A stretch of 64,000 nucleotides of DNA, taken from contig JAPOHD010000007.1 in the NCBI GenBank assembly GCA_026671195.1, forward strand, positions 124,001 to 188,000, written 5' to 3'. A program made the position numbers and the translations under genes. Origin of the DNA: Draconibacterium aestuarii. Its GTDB lineage: Bacteria; Bacteroidota; Bacteroidia; Bacteroidales; Prolixibacteraceae. The notes under the pieces are model-generated. The model was not told the origin of the DNA. It saw only the letters and a program-made list of their open reading frames with translations, and did not search any database. The first letter of the stretch is position 1; each line of letters opens with the position of its first letter. This document shows, one piece after another, positions 36,433-45,931 of this stretch.

Positions 36433-37953
36433 TCAATCCTCATAAAATTTCATAAATCGGGGTCCCAGAACCTTTTTGTATTCTTTTGGAGTGTATTGAC
36501 GCAATTCCTTAGCAACAGAATTATAGGTATCGATGCCAATCAGGTTATTGTAATCATCCGGATCATTCGCCTCATTATATAGCTCTTCGCCACCATCATA
36601 ATATTGAATATACCTCCAATTTTTATAACAGACAGCAAAATTACCAGGCCCATGAGTCATAATGGCGGGATGTTCCCAGTCACATTCCGGATTTTTTATT
36701 AACGGCACCAAACTATGCCCATCCTTTGGCTGGTCTTTTTCAAAGCCACATAATTCGGTAAGCGTCGGATAGATATCCAGCAATGAAACCGGTGTTGAAA
36801 CAGCTTCAAATTTATTGTTGGCAGGAAGGTTTATAATCAAAGGAGTCCTGGTGCCCTGTTCCCAAAGCGTCATTTTGCGCCAGTGTTCTTTCTCACCCAG
36901 GTGCCAGCCATGGTCGCTCCAAAGAATAATGATGGTATTATCGCGATATTCACTTTCCATTAAAGCATTTACTACTTTTCCGACCATTGCATCGGTATGT
37001 GCACTGCTTGCCAGGTAAGCCCTTACAAGTTGTTTCCACATATCAGGCTGACCGGTAATCCGGGAATGTTCATCCGGATCAGTGTGAAAAAAACCAAAGA
37101 TATTATGTGCAAAAATCTTCCCCATCTCAGGTGTATCATCAAGATCACCTTCAGGAACATCAGGTAATATAATTGAATCAAGATCAAACTTGTTGAAATA
37201 TTCTTGAGGTGCAACCCAGGGTAAATGAGGTTTTTCAAATCCTACCGCTAAGAAGAAAGGTCTGTCGTGCTTCTGCTTTAATTTCTCAGCGGCCCACTCG
37301 GCATATTGCCTGTCGTGCATCTTCAACTCATCTTCAGCTGAGATTGGTCCGATCTGAAAATCAGAAATGGGGCGTCCACCCTTGGGAATAACAGTTTCAG
37401 GATTATCAGGATCGGGAAAAACCCGATCATTTGGCGATTTAAAATAGATTTCAAAATCATTATTTACCACCTGATAGTGATCTATCTTTCCACACCCGGC
37501 TGTATAATAACCGTGTTCACGGAATACTGCAGGTAATGATTTTAAATTGGTAAACACGTCCATGTTTTTGGGATTATAAACATCGTGATGACCGTATGAT
37601 CTCGATTTGTAGGGCTGTATGCCATATAACAAGGAAGTCCTGGATGGGCCACATGCCGGCCCCGAACAATATGCATTCCGAAACACAATCGAACTACTTG
37701 CCAGCTTATCCATTTGCGGTGTATGTGCCTGAGGATGCCCCCCCAGAAAACCTGTCCAGTCATTTAAATCATCTATTGCAATAAACAGAACATTGGGTTT
37801 TAAAAGCTCTTTGTTTTTTTGCTGACAAGAATAAAAAAGCAAAACTGCCAGTAAAAAAGCAAATCTGCTTAAAGCAATAAATTTCACTCCCCGATTGGCT
37901 TTATTTGTTTCTTGAGTCGGATTAAACCAAAACACTCCAAAAATCCTCTTCAT
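36433..37953 (-). CDS. S1-type sulfatase (formylglycine-dependent), exported
   Basis: 506 residues. The S1 sulfatase core starts at PNVLFIAIDDLNDW, where D61 and D62 bind calcium. The maturation motif C-x-P-S-R is present as CGPSR with C101 as the residue converted to formylglycine. TSLLYGIQPYKSR, HGWHLGEKEHWRKMTLWE and LYNEANDPDDYNNL follow. It removes a sulfate ester from a sugar, of the iduronate-2-sulfatase-like branch by general look, so activity on a fucan or uronate cannot be separated. The hydrophobic signal and lipobox (LLFYSC) begin only at about residue 25, so the true start may be the GTG at codon 23. It is the only intact sulfatase here and needs a maturation enzyme from elsewhere. 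Confidence 0.9.
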   Translation of the reverse strand: MKRIFGVFWFNPTQETNKANRGVKFIALSRFAFLLAVLLFYSCQQKNKELLKPNVLFIAIDDLNDWTGFLGGHPQAHTPQMDKLASSSIVFRNAYCSGPACGPSRTSLLYGIQPYKSRSYGHHDVYNPKNMDVFTNLKSLPAVFREHGYYTAGCGKIDHYQVVNNDFEIYFKSPNDRVFPDPDNPETVIPKGGRPISDFQIGPISAEDELKMHDRQYAEWAAEKLKQKHDRPFFLAVGFEKPHLPWVAPQEYFNKFDLDSIILPDVPEGDLDDTPEMGKIFAHNIFGFFHTDPDEHSRITGQPDMWKQLVRAYLASSAHTDAMVGKVVNALMESEYRDNTIIILWSDHGWHLGEKEHWRKMTLWEQGTRTPLIINLPANNKFEAVSTPVSLLDIYPTLTELCGFEKDQPKDGHSLVPLIKNPECDWEHPAIMTHGPGNFAVCYKNWRYIQYYDGGEELYNEANDPDDYNNLIGIDTYNSVAKELRQYTPKEYKKVLGPRFMKFYED

Positions 37954-37959
37954 CTGTAG

Positions 37960-40101
37960 TTATTTCTTTTCTAAATTTTGTTTAACCTCATGGTCAAACG
38001 CTTCAATAATACTTAATGGAAGTTTTGCCTTTCTCATCCATACTTCATTACCATATACACCTGCTAACCTATAATCAAATGGTATAAACCCAACCTGCTT
38101 AATACTTCGCTTGTTTTTAAACTTAAAATCGTACTTTAAGGCATCTTTAAAATAAGGGTTGGCAATGACACTGTTTTTATCGTTACCACTCTTTTTCCAC
38201 TCCTTAAATGCCTGACCATTGAAATCATAATTATCGCCACTATAGTTCCAATACAGATTATTGTCCATGTAAATATCTATTTTCTCCCATGAACCTTTCA
38301 ACACAACGCCCTCATCAAAAACTACAATATTATTCTGAAAATTGAATGAACGGTGTTTTTCAACTCGTGTACACTGCACCTGGTACAGTTTGGCAAAGGC
38401 AAAAATATTGTTCCGGATAGTATTATTTTTCCCGTAATGCTGATGAAAACCACCCGTTTTAGTACTGTATACCAGATTGTTTTCCATCACAATATCCGAA
38501 GAACCTTCATCTGTATACAATCCCCAACCTCCATAAGAATAAGCATGTACGTGATGCACAACATTATTACTTATTATAGTTCCTTCAGATTTCCCTAAGG
38601 TATAAACGGCTGCCATATCGCTAAGCAATGCCCAGCCTATATGATGAATATGATTGTTTGTAATCGTGTTTCTTTTAGCGTTACTGTGATCATATCCCCA
38701 AATCCAGCCTACAGAAATTCCGGAATAGTAAAAATTCGCTATATCATTATGCGAAATTTCATTATCGGAGCTGTGGCCAACCCATACGCCTACAGCCGAT
38801 GGAAATTCCTGTCCACCTGTTTGAATGATATTATTATGCAGCCGAATGTTTCGAGTGTGACTATTACCTTGCTGTGGAGAAAAATCGCCAAGATAAATTC
38901 CTCCTCCACCCAAATCATTCAGGTAACAATGTTCAACATTGCTGTCGCTACAACCTTTCCCAAACCATAAGGCATGTTGACCTGTTTGAGAGATTTCACA
39001 ATCAACGAAAGAAATATTTTTTGCCCCCTCAAGCATTACAGCTGCATTAATCAACGCTGCTGCCTGATTGGGTTCAGAACCGGTTTTGGGTATCTTGTAA
39101 TGGCAATGCGTGAATGCAATTCCCTCAAAACGAATGTTCTCAACCAGGTTATTGTTTACAGCGTCACCCTCCACTGAAATCAGATTCTCTAGAACAGGAG
39201 CTACTATTTCTGTGTTTTCTGGTGTTTCGCCGGAACGTGGAAAATAATACAATGTACCATGATGATTCAGATACCACTCACCCGGGTCATCAAGGGCAGC
39301 AGCATAATTCTCAAATACAATCCTTCCTCCTTTAAATAAAGGATTCCATGGTTTCATTCCCTTACCAGAGGTATAAATCCGTGTACTGTCTTTTTCCATT
39401 TTATCGAGATATCGCATTGTAAAATCCCACTTATGATAAGCTCTGAAACGAACATCTTCTACCTCTTCGTCCGTAATATTTTGAAGCGACGCAAAATTAT
39501 CCTCATCAAAGGAGAGAATCTGCTGTGCCTTATCAGCCACACGCTCAGTGCCTCTTTCCCAAATATGCTGATTTACTCCGCCTATTTTTAAAAACCCTTT
39601 ATTGGGAGTGCGGGCCAGTATGGCTCTTTTTCCATTGACATACAATTGATCGAAACGCCAGTTGTACCTTTTACATTCGGGTACTACCACCTCCCATATT
39701 CCATTTTCAAGCACCTTAAATCCAGAGATTGTTTTACCTCCACTAAAAACAGGTACAGCTCCCTCTTCGGCGCTATATACCACCGGATACTCTTCAGTAC
39801 CACCGTCCTGAGGCAACAAAAGCAATGGCTCTCTCATTTCGTATCGACCATCTTTAATAGTGATCAACACTGACAAGGCCTTCTTATTCACTTTTTTTAT
39901 CCTACGAACAGCATCTCGTGCTCCTGTAAGAGAAGCTAATGGTTGAGCTTCTGTTCCTGGATTATTATCATCTCCATCAGGCGAAACAAAAATTTGTATG
40001 TTATTTTCATTGCACTCTTCTGTGGTTTGAGCAAAACCAACACCTGCACAAAAAATTGCTAACAGAAAGCAAAAACACATTTTCGTTGTAAATATTCTCA
40101 T
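37960..40101 (-). CDS. right-handed parallel beta-helix glycosidase, GH141-like
   Basis: 713 residues with a signal peptide ending near GVGFAQ. The start IQIFVSPDGDDNNPGTEAQP, then GARDAVRRIKK and a beta-sandwich-like insert (about 120-300), lead into a long beta-helix (about 300-640) with repeated N-rich turns (NNLVENIRFEGIAFTHCHY, DNEISHNDIANFYYSG). This layout matches GH141-type proteins, a family that includes the alpha-L-fucosidase acting on rhamnogalacturonan II. That would fit the fucosidase-rich setting. The catalytic residues cannot be assigned by eye, so a lyase or epimerase is also possible. It lies six bases before the sulfatase. Confidence 0.68.
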   Translation of the reverse strand: MRIFTTKMCFCFLLAIFCAGVGFAQTTEECNENNIQIFVSPDGDDNNPGTEAQPLASLTGARDAVRRIKKVNKKALSVLITIKDGRYEMREPLLLLPQDGGTEEYPVVYSAEEGAVPVFSGGKTISGFKVLENGIWEVVVPECKRYNWRFDQLYVNGKRAILARTPNKGFLKIGGVNQHIWERGTERVADKAQQILSFDEDNFASLQNITDEEVEDVRFRAYHKWDFTMRYLDKMEKDSTRIYTSGKGMKPWNPLFKGGRIVFENYAAALDDPGEWYLNHHGTLYYFPRSGETPENTEIVAPVLENLISVEGDAVNNNLVENIRFEGIAFTHCHYKIPKTGSEPNQAAALINAAVMLEGAKNISFVDCEISQTGQHALWFGKGCSDSNVEHCYLNDLGGGGIYLGDFSPQQGNSHTRNIRLHNNIIQTGGQEFPSAVGVWVGHSSDNEISHNDIANFYYSGISVGWIWGYDHSNAKRNTITNNHIHHIGWALLSDMAAVYTLGKSEGTIISNNVVHHVHAYSYGGWGLYTDEGSSDIVMENNLVYSTKTGGFHQHYGKNNTIRNNIFAFAKLYQVQCTRVEKHRSFNFQNNIVVFDEGVVLKGSWEKIDIYMDNNLYWNYSGDNYDFNGQAFKEWKKSGNDKNSVIANPYFKDALKYDFKFKNKRSIKQVGFIPFDYRLAGVYGNEVWMRKAKLPLSIIEAFDHEVKQNLEKK

Positions 40102-40114
40102 TTTAATCTATTGT

Positions 40115-41935
40115 TTATTGTTTACCAATCTGTTCGGCATATTTTCTCACTGCTTTGTCCATTCCTTCATCGCTGTGCAATTCTTTATAGTGATTATTAA
40201 ATCCGTAGGGCAGATAAAGTGTAGCACATTGTTTATTATTCGCTTTCAACTCATTATACTCTTTCCAAAGCAATTCATATTTCTGAAATGCTTTTTGAAC
40301 AGCTTCCTTATTGTATGTTTCGTTTTTATCCCCTTGCAGACCTTTTAACATGATAGTCCAGGCCTGCTCAATGATTTCATATTTTATCCGGCCATAGGCA
40401 CATGATACACAAACATAATCTCTGAATGTATCATCTCCTGTGGTAAGCTGACCAGCCAGTATCTCCATTTCTTTCCAGATGGCAACAGCCTGAGCCTTCT
40501 CCTCAAGAACAGGATCGACCAGGCCTTTTTCCACAATCTCTTTAAACTCTTTGTTGGTCTTTCCCCAGGCTTCATCGGTATGAGCATTAAATCCGGGATC
40601 TGTCAATCCTCCCATAAACTGATCGCGAATCCACCAGGGATTGATTTGTGTTAGTTTACTGCTGCGCCCCAATAGAACTCCACGACTGGAGAGCATGGCA
40701 ATTTTTCTGAACAAAACGGCATCGTCCGTCGATAATCCATGCAGAACAGAATATTGATTAAAGATCTCAACCTCCGTCTTGCCTTTACCCTGAGCCCACT
40801 GGCTTAACACATAAGCATTCAGGTCGCACCACAATTCATTGGTGATGTACGGACCTTTCCATCCGCCACCACGCGACCAGGTCCAAACTCCTTTAAGATT
40901 AGGATTCGATTTAAGATCATTCAACCCAAGAATACCTTCCATCCCCTCATATTCTTCAAATCCGTTCAGGATGGCTTCCGCCACGTAATTGGGATGAGCT
41001 CCTTTCCCTTCGTATTCTCTTTGACACTGGGCTTCTACAATTTGAGCATGTTTACCGATTCCCAGGGTTGGATTGAACGGGAAAGTTCGCAAAAAATCTC
41101 CCTTTGTGTGCTTTATTGAAAAAATCAGATTCTCGTGAGGTTCTACCTGATCAGTAATAGCCAGATAAACGTCGGGCTCCGTATGAAACCAACCAAAATC
41201 CCAGGTACGGTAAAAGAGTTTTTTATTTCGTTTTACACATACTTCTTCGCGAAGGATATTTATCAGTTTAACATGATCTTTTATGCCCTGCTCTCCTTCA
41301 TTTACAGGTTTTCCGCCCATGTGAAAAGGAGTATCGTGCAGATACGTTTCACCAAAACGGATTACCAGTCCGTCTAACGAAGGGAAACGCCCGAAGATAC
41401 CTGCAATCTGAGCCCGCATTAAACGTTCAATCATGGGCTGCCGGATATTGGGTTTTCTCACATTTTTTACGTCCCCGCCATAACCGTGTAAATTGGTTTC
41501 CTGTTGTCCCATTTCTTCTCCATACTTCGCCCATACAGACCGGGGAGCAACAAAGACATCTGTAAATGCATATACATTCATTCCGGCAGCATCACATGCC
41601 TTCAGTTTTTCATCAATCATTGAGGCACGGGCCTCTATCCATTGCCTTTCTTCGCTCCCTTCGGGCACAATCCCTTTCTCAAAATTATCGTAGGTAACGG
41701 CACAGTTGATATACCATTGGGGAACCATTCCGTTATAGCCTCTTGCTTTCACAAATTCCGGATCGTTATAGGCAGAAACTGTTGGTTCTTCTCCCGGATT
41801 ATTGTGTACCATGTCCAAAATATAGGGAACACCTTTGTCTTTATTCCCTTCTTCATTTTTGCGTCCCTGATGTGTGCATGCAATCCCACAACAAATCAAA
41901 AACAAATAAAATGCAATGTGTACTCTTATCATCAC
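40115..41935 (-). CDS. unrecognised exported lipoprotein, TIM-barrel glycosidase-like
   Basis: 606 residues with a lipobox (CGIAC). I do not recognise the family. Segments look like strand ends of a TIM barrel carrying acidic residues: PSLDGLVIRFGETYLHDTP, LFYRTWDFGWFHTEPDVYLA, HTKGDFLRTFPFNPTLGIGK, and GVWTWSRGGGWKGPYI with aromatic residues. A loose resemblance to alpha-glucuronidase-type barrels (GH67) is possible but uncertain. The C-terminal third (about 440-606) is helical. It sits among fucosidases, sulfatase and beta-helix proteins, 14 bases after GH141-like on one side and 124 bases before GH29 on the other, so it probably attacks the same glycan. Confidence 0.6.
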   Translation of the reverse strand: MMIRVHIAFYLFLICCGIACTHQGRKNEEGNKDKGVPYILDMVHNNPGEEPTVSAYNDPEFVKARGYNGMVPQWYINCAVTYDNFEKGIVPEGSEERQWIEARASMIDEKLKACDAAGMNVYAFTDVFVAPRSVWAKYGEEMGQQETNLHGYGGDVKNVRKPNIRQPMIERLMRAQIAGIFGRFPSLDGLVIRFGETYLHDTPFHMGGKPVNEGEQGIKDHVKLINILREEVCVKRNKKLFYRTWDFGWFHTEPDVYLAITDQVEPHENLIFSIKHTKGDFLRTFPFNPTLGIGKHAQIVEAQCQREYEGKGAHPNYVAEAILNGFEEYEGMEGILGLNDLKSNPNLKGVWTWSRGGGWKGPYITNELWCDLNAYVLSQWAQGKGKTEVEIFNQYSVLHGLSTDDAVLFRKIAMLSSRGVLLGRSSKLTQINPWWIRDQFMGGLTDPGFNAHTDEAWGKTNKEFKEIVEKGLVDPVLEEKAQAVAIWKEMEILAGQLTTGDDTFRDYVCVSCAYGRIKYEIIEQAWTIMLKGLQGDKNETYNKEAVQKAFQKYELLWKEYNELKANNKQCATLYLPYGFNNHYKELHSDEGMDKAVRKYAEQIGKQ

Positions 41936-42059
41936 TATTATTAATGTATTTAAACTCTCTTTCCTTCACGCCAGCCATCCGGAAGGAAAATATACTTGCT
42001 ATAAAAAAAATAATCAAAGCCAGGCCACATGATCAAGAACAAGCTCTCAGGCACAGCAA

Positions 42060-43490
42060 CTATTTTCCATTTCCCATTTTCCCGATGACCTGGAATGTGC
42101 TGATTAACGGGCAGGCAAGTGCGTTATTTATCTTCAGGCGCACTGCATCCGTTGCAGGGAATTCAACATCAGCCGCAGAAGCCCTTCCTTCGAGAACAAT
42201 ACGTTTGAAACCGATTTTTCTACCGGAAAAAACTTCCTCCCATTTACCATTAACCCGGCATTCAATTGTATACCCTTCAACACGTTGCCCCTGCTCAATA
42301 AATTCCTGTATGATAAAGCCACCTATCTCCTGAGTTTCTCCCAGACTGACCTCTAATACGGCACTTGTAACATTATCGTCGGTGGCAAAATAGGTTTCAT
42401 AATCTCCATCAACAACCATTTGTGGAGAATACTCTTTTACACCTCCCCTGAAACTATCGGCTGTAACTTTAGCTTTTTCAGAACGGGCAAGATCATTTTC
42501 ATTTAATCTATCAATCCAGGCTTTAAACTTTGAAATTTCTTCAACCGTACCCTCATCGATTAAACCATCGGTATTAGGAGCCAGGTTCATTAATGGTGTT
42601 ACCCCATAACCTACAGAAGTGAGGTAGTAATTCTGCATTCTTTCAAGGCTAACCACAGGTGTATTATTATGAAACCAGTTCCCCTGCAGGATAATTGAAG
42701 GCTCAGCCGGGTACCAACGCTTTTCTCCATCAATTTCAACGCGGTAATTCTGATCGGGAGTAATCCCGCCATGAGCACCCGGCCATGCAATGCTTCGATC
42801 CAGCAAGTACTTCACCATCGTTCCCGAATCATAAATGACCGCATTCGGCTGGTTTTCCTTTATCATCTCAGCTATCTTTTTATAATCCATTTTCAACTCA
42901 TCGGCCTGATATCCATCAAACCAATATTCATCAATGGTTCCATATCTGGTACTTAATTCTTTAAGTTGTGCCAGGTAATACTCTCCATATTCGGTATATT
43001 TATCCGATCCGGCATGCTCAAAATGCTTATCTATAATAGACACATAAATTCCGAAATAGACACCACTTTCACGACACGCTTCGCTCAATTCTTTGATAAT
43101 ATCGCCTTTCCCATCTTTCCATGGAGAAGACTTCACGCAATGATCTGTTGTTTCGGTTTGCCAGTTACAGAAACCATCATGGTGTTTTGCTGTAATGACA
43201 ATCCCCTTAAAACCGCCTGCCTTAGCGGCCTTAACCCATTGACGGGCATCAAAACCAACGGGTTTAAATTTTCCGGGATCTTCCTCGCCATACCCCATGT
43301 GATCATCGCTGGGATAGAAAGTTTTCATTCCAAAATGGGCAAACATAATATACTCAGCTTTATGCCAGTTTAATTGAGCGGCATTGGGCACGGGATAAAA
43401 AGGCTCCGGGGGTGTTACGCTTTTTTCACACCCTGTTAAGCCGGTAAAGCAAACAAGGATGAGAACAAATAATTTTAGCATTTCAGTCAT
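42060..43490 (-). CDS. GH29 alpha-L-fucosidase with C-terminal beta-sandwich (PUL C)
   Basis: About 476 residues from the ATG at 43490 (an upstream ATG at 43529 adds 13 residues before the signal). The lipobox is GLTGC. The GH29 barrel has NWHKAEYIMFAHFGMKTFY, the histidine motif TAKHHDGFCNW and the nucleophile Asp of DEYWFDGYQADE. It is a retaining alpha-L-fucosidase, shorter than the one at 15154. The C-terminal part (about 345-475) is an F5/8-type module (QMVVDGDYETYFATDDNV, RVNGKWEEVFSG) likely to bind sugar. Barrel residues differ clearly from the other GH29, so the two probably cut different fucose linkages. Confidence 0.9.
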   Translation of the reverse strand: MTEMLKLFVLILVCFTGLTGCEKSVTPPEPFYPVPNAAQLNWHKAEYIMFAHFGMKTFYPSDDHMGYGEEDPGKFKPVGFDARQWVKAAKAGGFKGIVITAKHHDGFCNWQTETTDHCVKSSPWKDGKGDIIKELSEACRESGVYFGIYVSIIDKHFEHAGSDKYTEYGEYYLAQLKELSTRYGTIDEYWFDGYQADELKMDYKKIAEMIKENQPNAVIYDSGTMVKYLLDRSIAWPGAHGGITPDQNYRVEIDGEKRWYPAEPSIILQGNWFHNNTPVVSLERMQNYYLTSVGYGVTPLMNLAPNTDGLIDEGTVEEISKFKAWIDRLNENDLARSEKAKVTADSFRGGVKEYSPQMVVDGDYETYFATDDNVTSAVLEVSLGETQEIGGFIIQEFIEQGQRVEGYTIECRVNGKWEEVFSGRKIGFKRIVLEGRASAADVEFPATDAVRLKINNALACPLISTFQVIGKMGNGK

Positions 43491-43547
43491 GGTTTTAAAT
43501 TTTGATTTTATAGATTTTATTGTCAACAACAGATGGGGAATTAGCCA

Positions 43548-45911
43548 CTATTCTACCACCATAAATTTTCCTTCTAACCGGATATCATCGGATGAACTTC
43601 CTATCTGTACCTCAAAATCACCCGGTTCAACCACTTTATGCATTTCCAGGTTGTAAAGGCTCAACTCATCATAATCAACTGAGAATTCAATTTTTTCGGA
43701 TTCTCCGGGTTGCAACTCAATTTTTTGAAATCCTTTTAACAATTTTACCGGTGTGGTAACAGAACTGACTACATCGCGCAGATACAATTGAACCACCTCT
43801 TTACCAACTCTGTCTCCTGTATTCTTTATCATTACTGACACTTTTACAGGTTCGCCTTCCTTAATCTCTTTGGTTGCAATGTTAAGGTTCGAATATTCGA
43901 AACTGGTATAACTAAGCCCATGTCCGAAACAAAACAGTGGATCGGGCGAAGAAAAAACATAGTCGCGCCCGGGATTTTCAGGAGTACCGCGACGATGGTA
44001 ATAACCACGTCCGGATGGTTTGTAATCGTAAACCGTTGGAACATGCGCTGCACTGCGTGGTACCGATACCGGCAATTTCCCCGAAGGATTTACCTTCCCG
44101 AAAAGTACATTCGCAATTGCCAGTCCTCCTTGCTCTCCCGGGTACCAGGCTTCCACAATGGCCGGGATATTTTCTTTTTCCCAACCAATGGAATACGGAC
44201 GTCCGTGAATCATTACCAACACAACTGGTTTGCCTGTTTCGTAAATTGCACGGATCAGTTCCGGCTGCACACCCGGAGGATCGAGTGTGGCACGGTCCAG
44301 TCCTTCGCCACAGGTATTGTGTTTGTCCGGTTTATCATCGCCCCAACCAATACCGGAATAGATTAAACTGGTTCCTCCAATGGCCAGCACCACTGCATCG
44401 CTGTTATTTGCTGCTGCAACAGCTTCTTCAAAGCCACTTTTATCCAGGTCGGTAATGCCACAGCCCCGCGCGTAGTTAATTTGCACATCGTCGCCTGCTA
44501 TCTGCTCTATACCTTGCAAAAGGGTAACTCCGTAGTCGTTGCTTTTCGTAACAGTATAATCGCCAAACTGCACCTGGGCAGCATTGGGGCCAATTACCGC
44601 TACTGACTTGATTTTATTTTTATCCAATGGCAACAACTGATCACTGTTTTTTAATAACACTATGGACTCTTCTGCCATTTTTCGGGCATGGGTAACATAT
44701 TCCGGTGTATGAATCAACTCTCCACGTTTTTTGGAAACATTAAATGGTCGGTCGAACATCCCTGTCTTAAATTTTGCTGCAAGGATTCTTTTTACAGAAA
44801 TATCAACAACCGATTCATCCAGTTCGCCATTTTCGATCAGTGTTTTAAGCTCTCCGTAAACCGAACGTCCGGGAGCCTCCAGGTCAACTCCGGCAGTTAT
44901 TGCTTTACGAGCCGTTTCTTTTTTTGTTCCGGTAGTTTTATGCATAGACTGCATCATTTGAATGGCTGTATAATCGGAGAATACATACCCTTCAAATCCC
45001 CACTCTTTCCTTAGTACATCTGTTAACAACCAACGGCTTCCGTGAACCGGCACCCCGTCAACTTCATGATAACCGGGCATCACACTGTAGATATTTGCTT
45101 TCTTTACTGCGTCTTCGAAAGGTTTGAGATGAAGGCTTCTCAATTCGCGTTCTCCTGCGACGGCAGGGGCAATAAAAATCCCGGCTTGTGGAATTCCACA
45201 ACCGACAAAATGTTTTGCTGTACACATTACCCGATTTTCGGGGATGCGTGTTTTAGTTACCTCAGGATCACCCTGCATACCCTTTACAAAAGCAATTCCC
45301 ATTTGAGATACCAGGTGTGCATCTTCGCCATAACACTCTTCAATTCTTCCATAACGCGGATCGCGTCCCAAATCGAAAAGAGGTGAAAGCGCCTGATCCA
45401 CTCCAGATAAAGAAGCCTCGGTGGAAATAATCTCCCCCATTTTGTGCATCAGTTCCGGATTCCAGGTACTTCCCTGTCCAATGGCCTGGGGAAAAATGGT
45501 AGCCCCCAGTGCCATTTGCCCGTGCAGGCATTCGGCAATCTGAATTCCGGGAATCCCCAGACGTGTCTTTTCGCGTAAGTATTTATCGGCGGCTTCCGAG
45601 TATTTTGCAATTTTTTCGTGTTCAATAAACGGACTTTCCAAACATCCAATGCTTTGGCCACCAAATAGTTTTTCGAGCGATTCGACTGTCACCTCTCCAT
45701 TCTCATCGAGTTTAAGTTGATTTAAACTCTTCATGGATAACTGATCGATCTTTTCATCCAGTGTCATTCTTAATAAAAGATCATTCACACGCTCCTCAAT
45801 CGACAATTTCGGATTCTGGTATGGCAAATATTTTTTTTGAGCTGTCGCGGTCGTACAAAAAACCGTTGCAGTTAGTAACAACAGTACTATTTTATGTCTC
45901 ATTAATCTCAT
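43548..45911 (-). CDS. GH3 family beta-glycosidase (beta-xylosidase/glucosidase type)
   Basis: 787 residues with a signal peptide ending near TATAQ. The GH3 N-terminal barrel holds DLGRDPRYGRIEECYGED, KHFVGCG and the nucleophile D313 in GYVFSDYTAIQ. The alpha/beta sandwich follows (about 420-640, with KSVAVIGPNAAQVQFGDY). The fibronectin-III-like tail ends TPVKLLKGFQKIELQPGES. Members act on exo beta-glucosides, xylosides or galactosides, and specificity is open. The intact tail is the reference that identifies the remnant at 11291-11533. Confidence 0.9.
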   Translation of the reverse strand: MRLMRHKIVLLLLTATVFCTTATAQKKYLPYQNPKLSIEERVNDLLLRMTLDEKIDQLSMKSLNQLKLDENGEVTVESLEKLFGGQSIGCLESPFIEHEKIAKYSEAADKYLREKTRLGIPGIQIAECLHGQMALGATIFPQAIGQGSTWNPELMHKMGEIISTEASLSGVDQALSPLFDLGRDPRYGRIEECYGEDAHLVSQMGIAFVKGMQGDPEVTKTRIPENRVMCTAKHFVGCGIPQAGIFIAPAVAGERELRSLHLKPFEDAVKKANIYSVMPGYHEVDGVPVHGSRWLLTDVLRKEWGFEGYVFSDYTAIQMMQSMHKTTGTKKETARKAITAGVDLEAPGRSVYGELKTLIENGELDESVVDISVKRILAAKFKTGMFDRPFNVSKKRGELIHTPEYVTHARKMAEESIVLLKNSDQLLPLDKNKIKSVAVIGPNAAQVQFGDYTVTKSNDYGVTLLQGIEQIAGDDVQINYARGCGITDLDKSGFEEAVAAANNSDAVVLAIGGTSLIYSGIGWGDDKPDKHNTCGEGLDRATLDPPGVQPELIRAIYETGKPVVLVMIHGRPYSIGWEKENIPAIVEAWYPGEQGGLAIANVLFGKVNPSGKLPVSVPRSAAHVPTVYDYKPSGRGYYHRRGTPENPGRDYVFSSPDPLFCFGHGLSYTSFEYSNLNIATKEIKEGEPVKVSVMIKNTGDRVGKEVVQLYLRDVVSSVTTPVKLLKGFQKIELQPGESEKIEFSVDYDELSLYNLEMHKVVEPGDFEVQIGSSSDDIRLEGKFMVVE

Positions 45912-45931
45912 TTTTCAATTTTAAACAGTTC

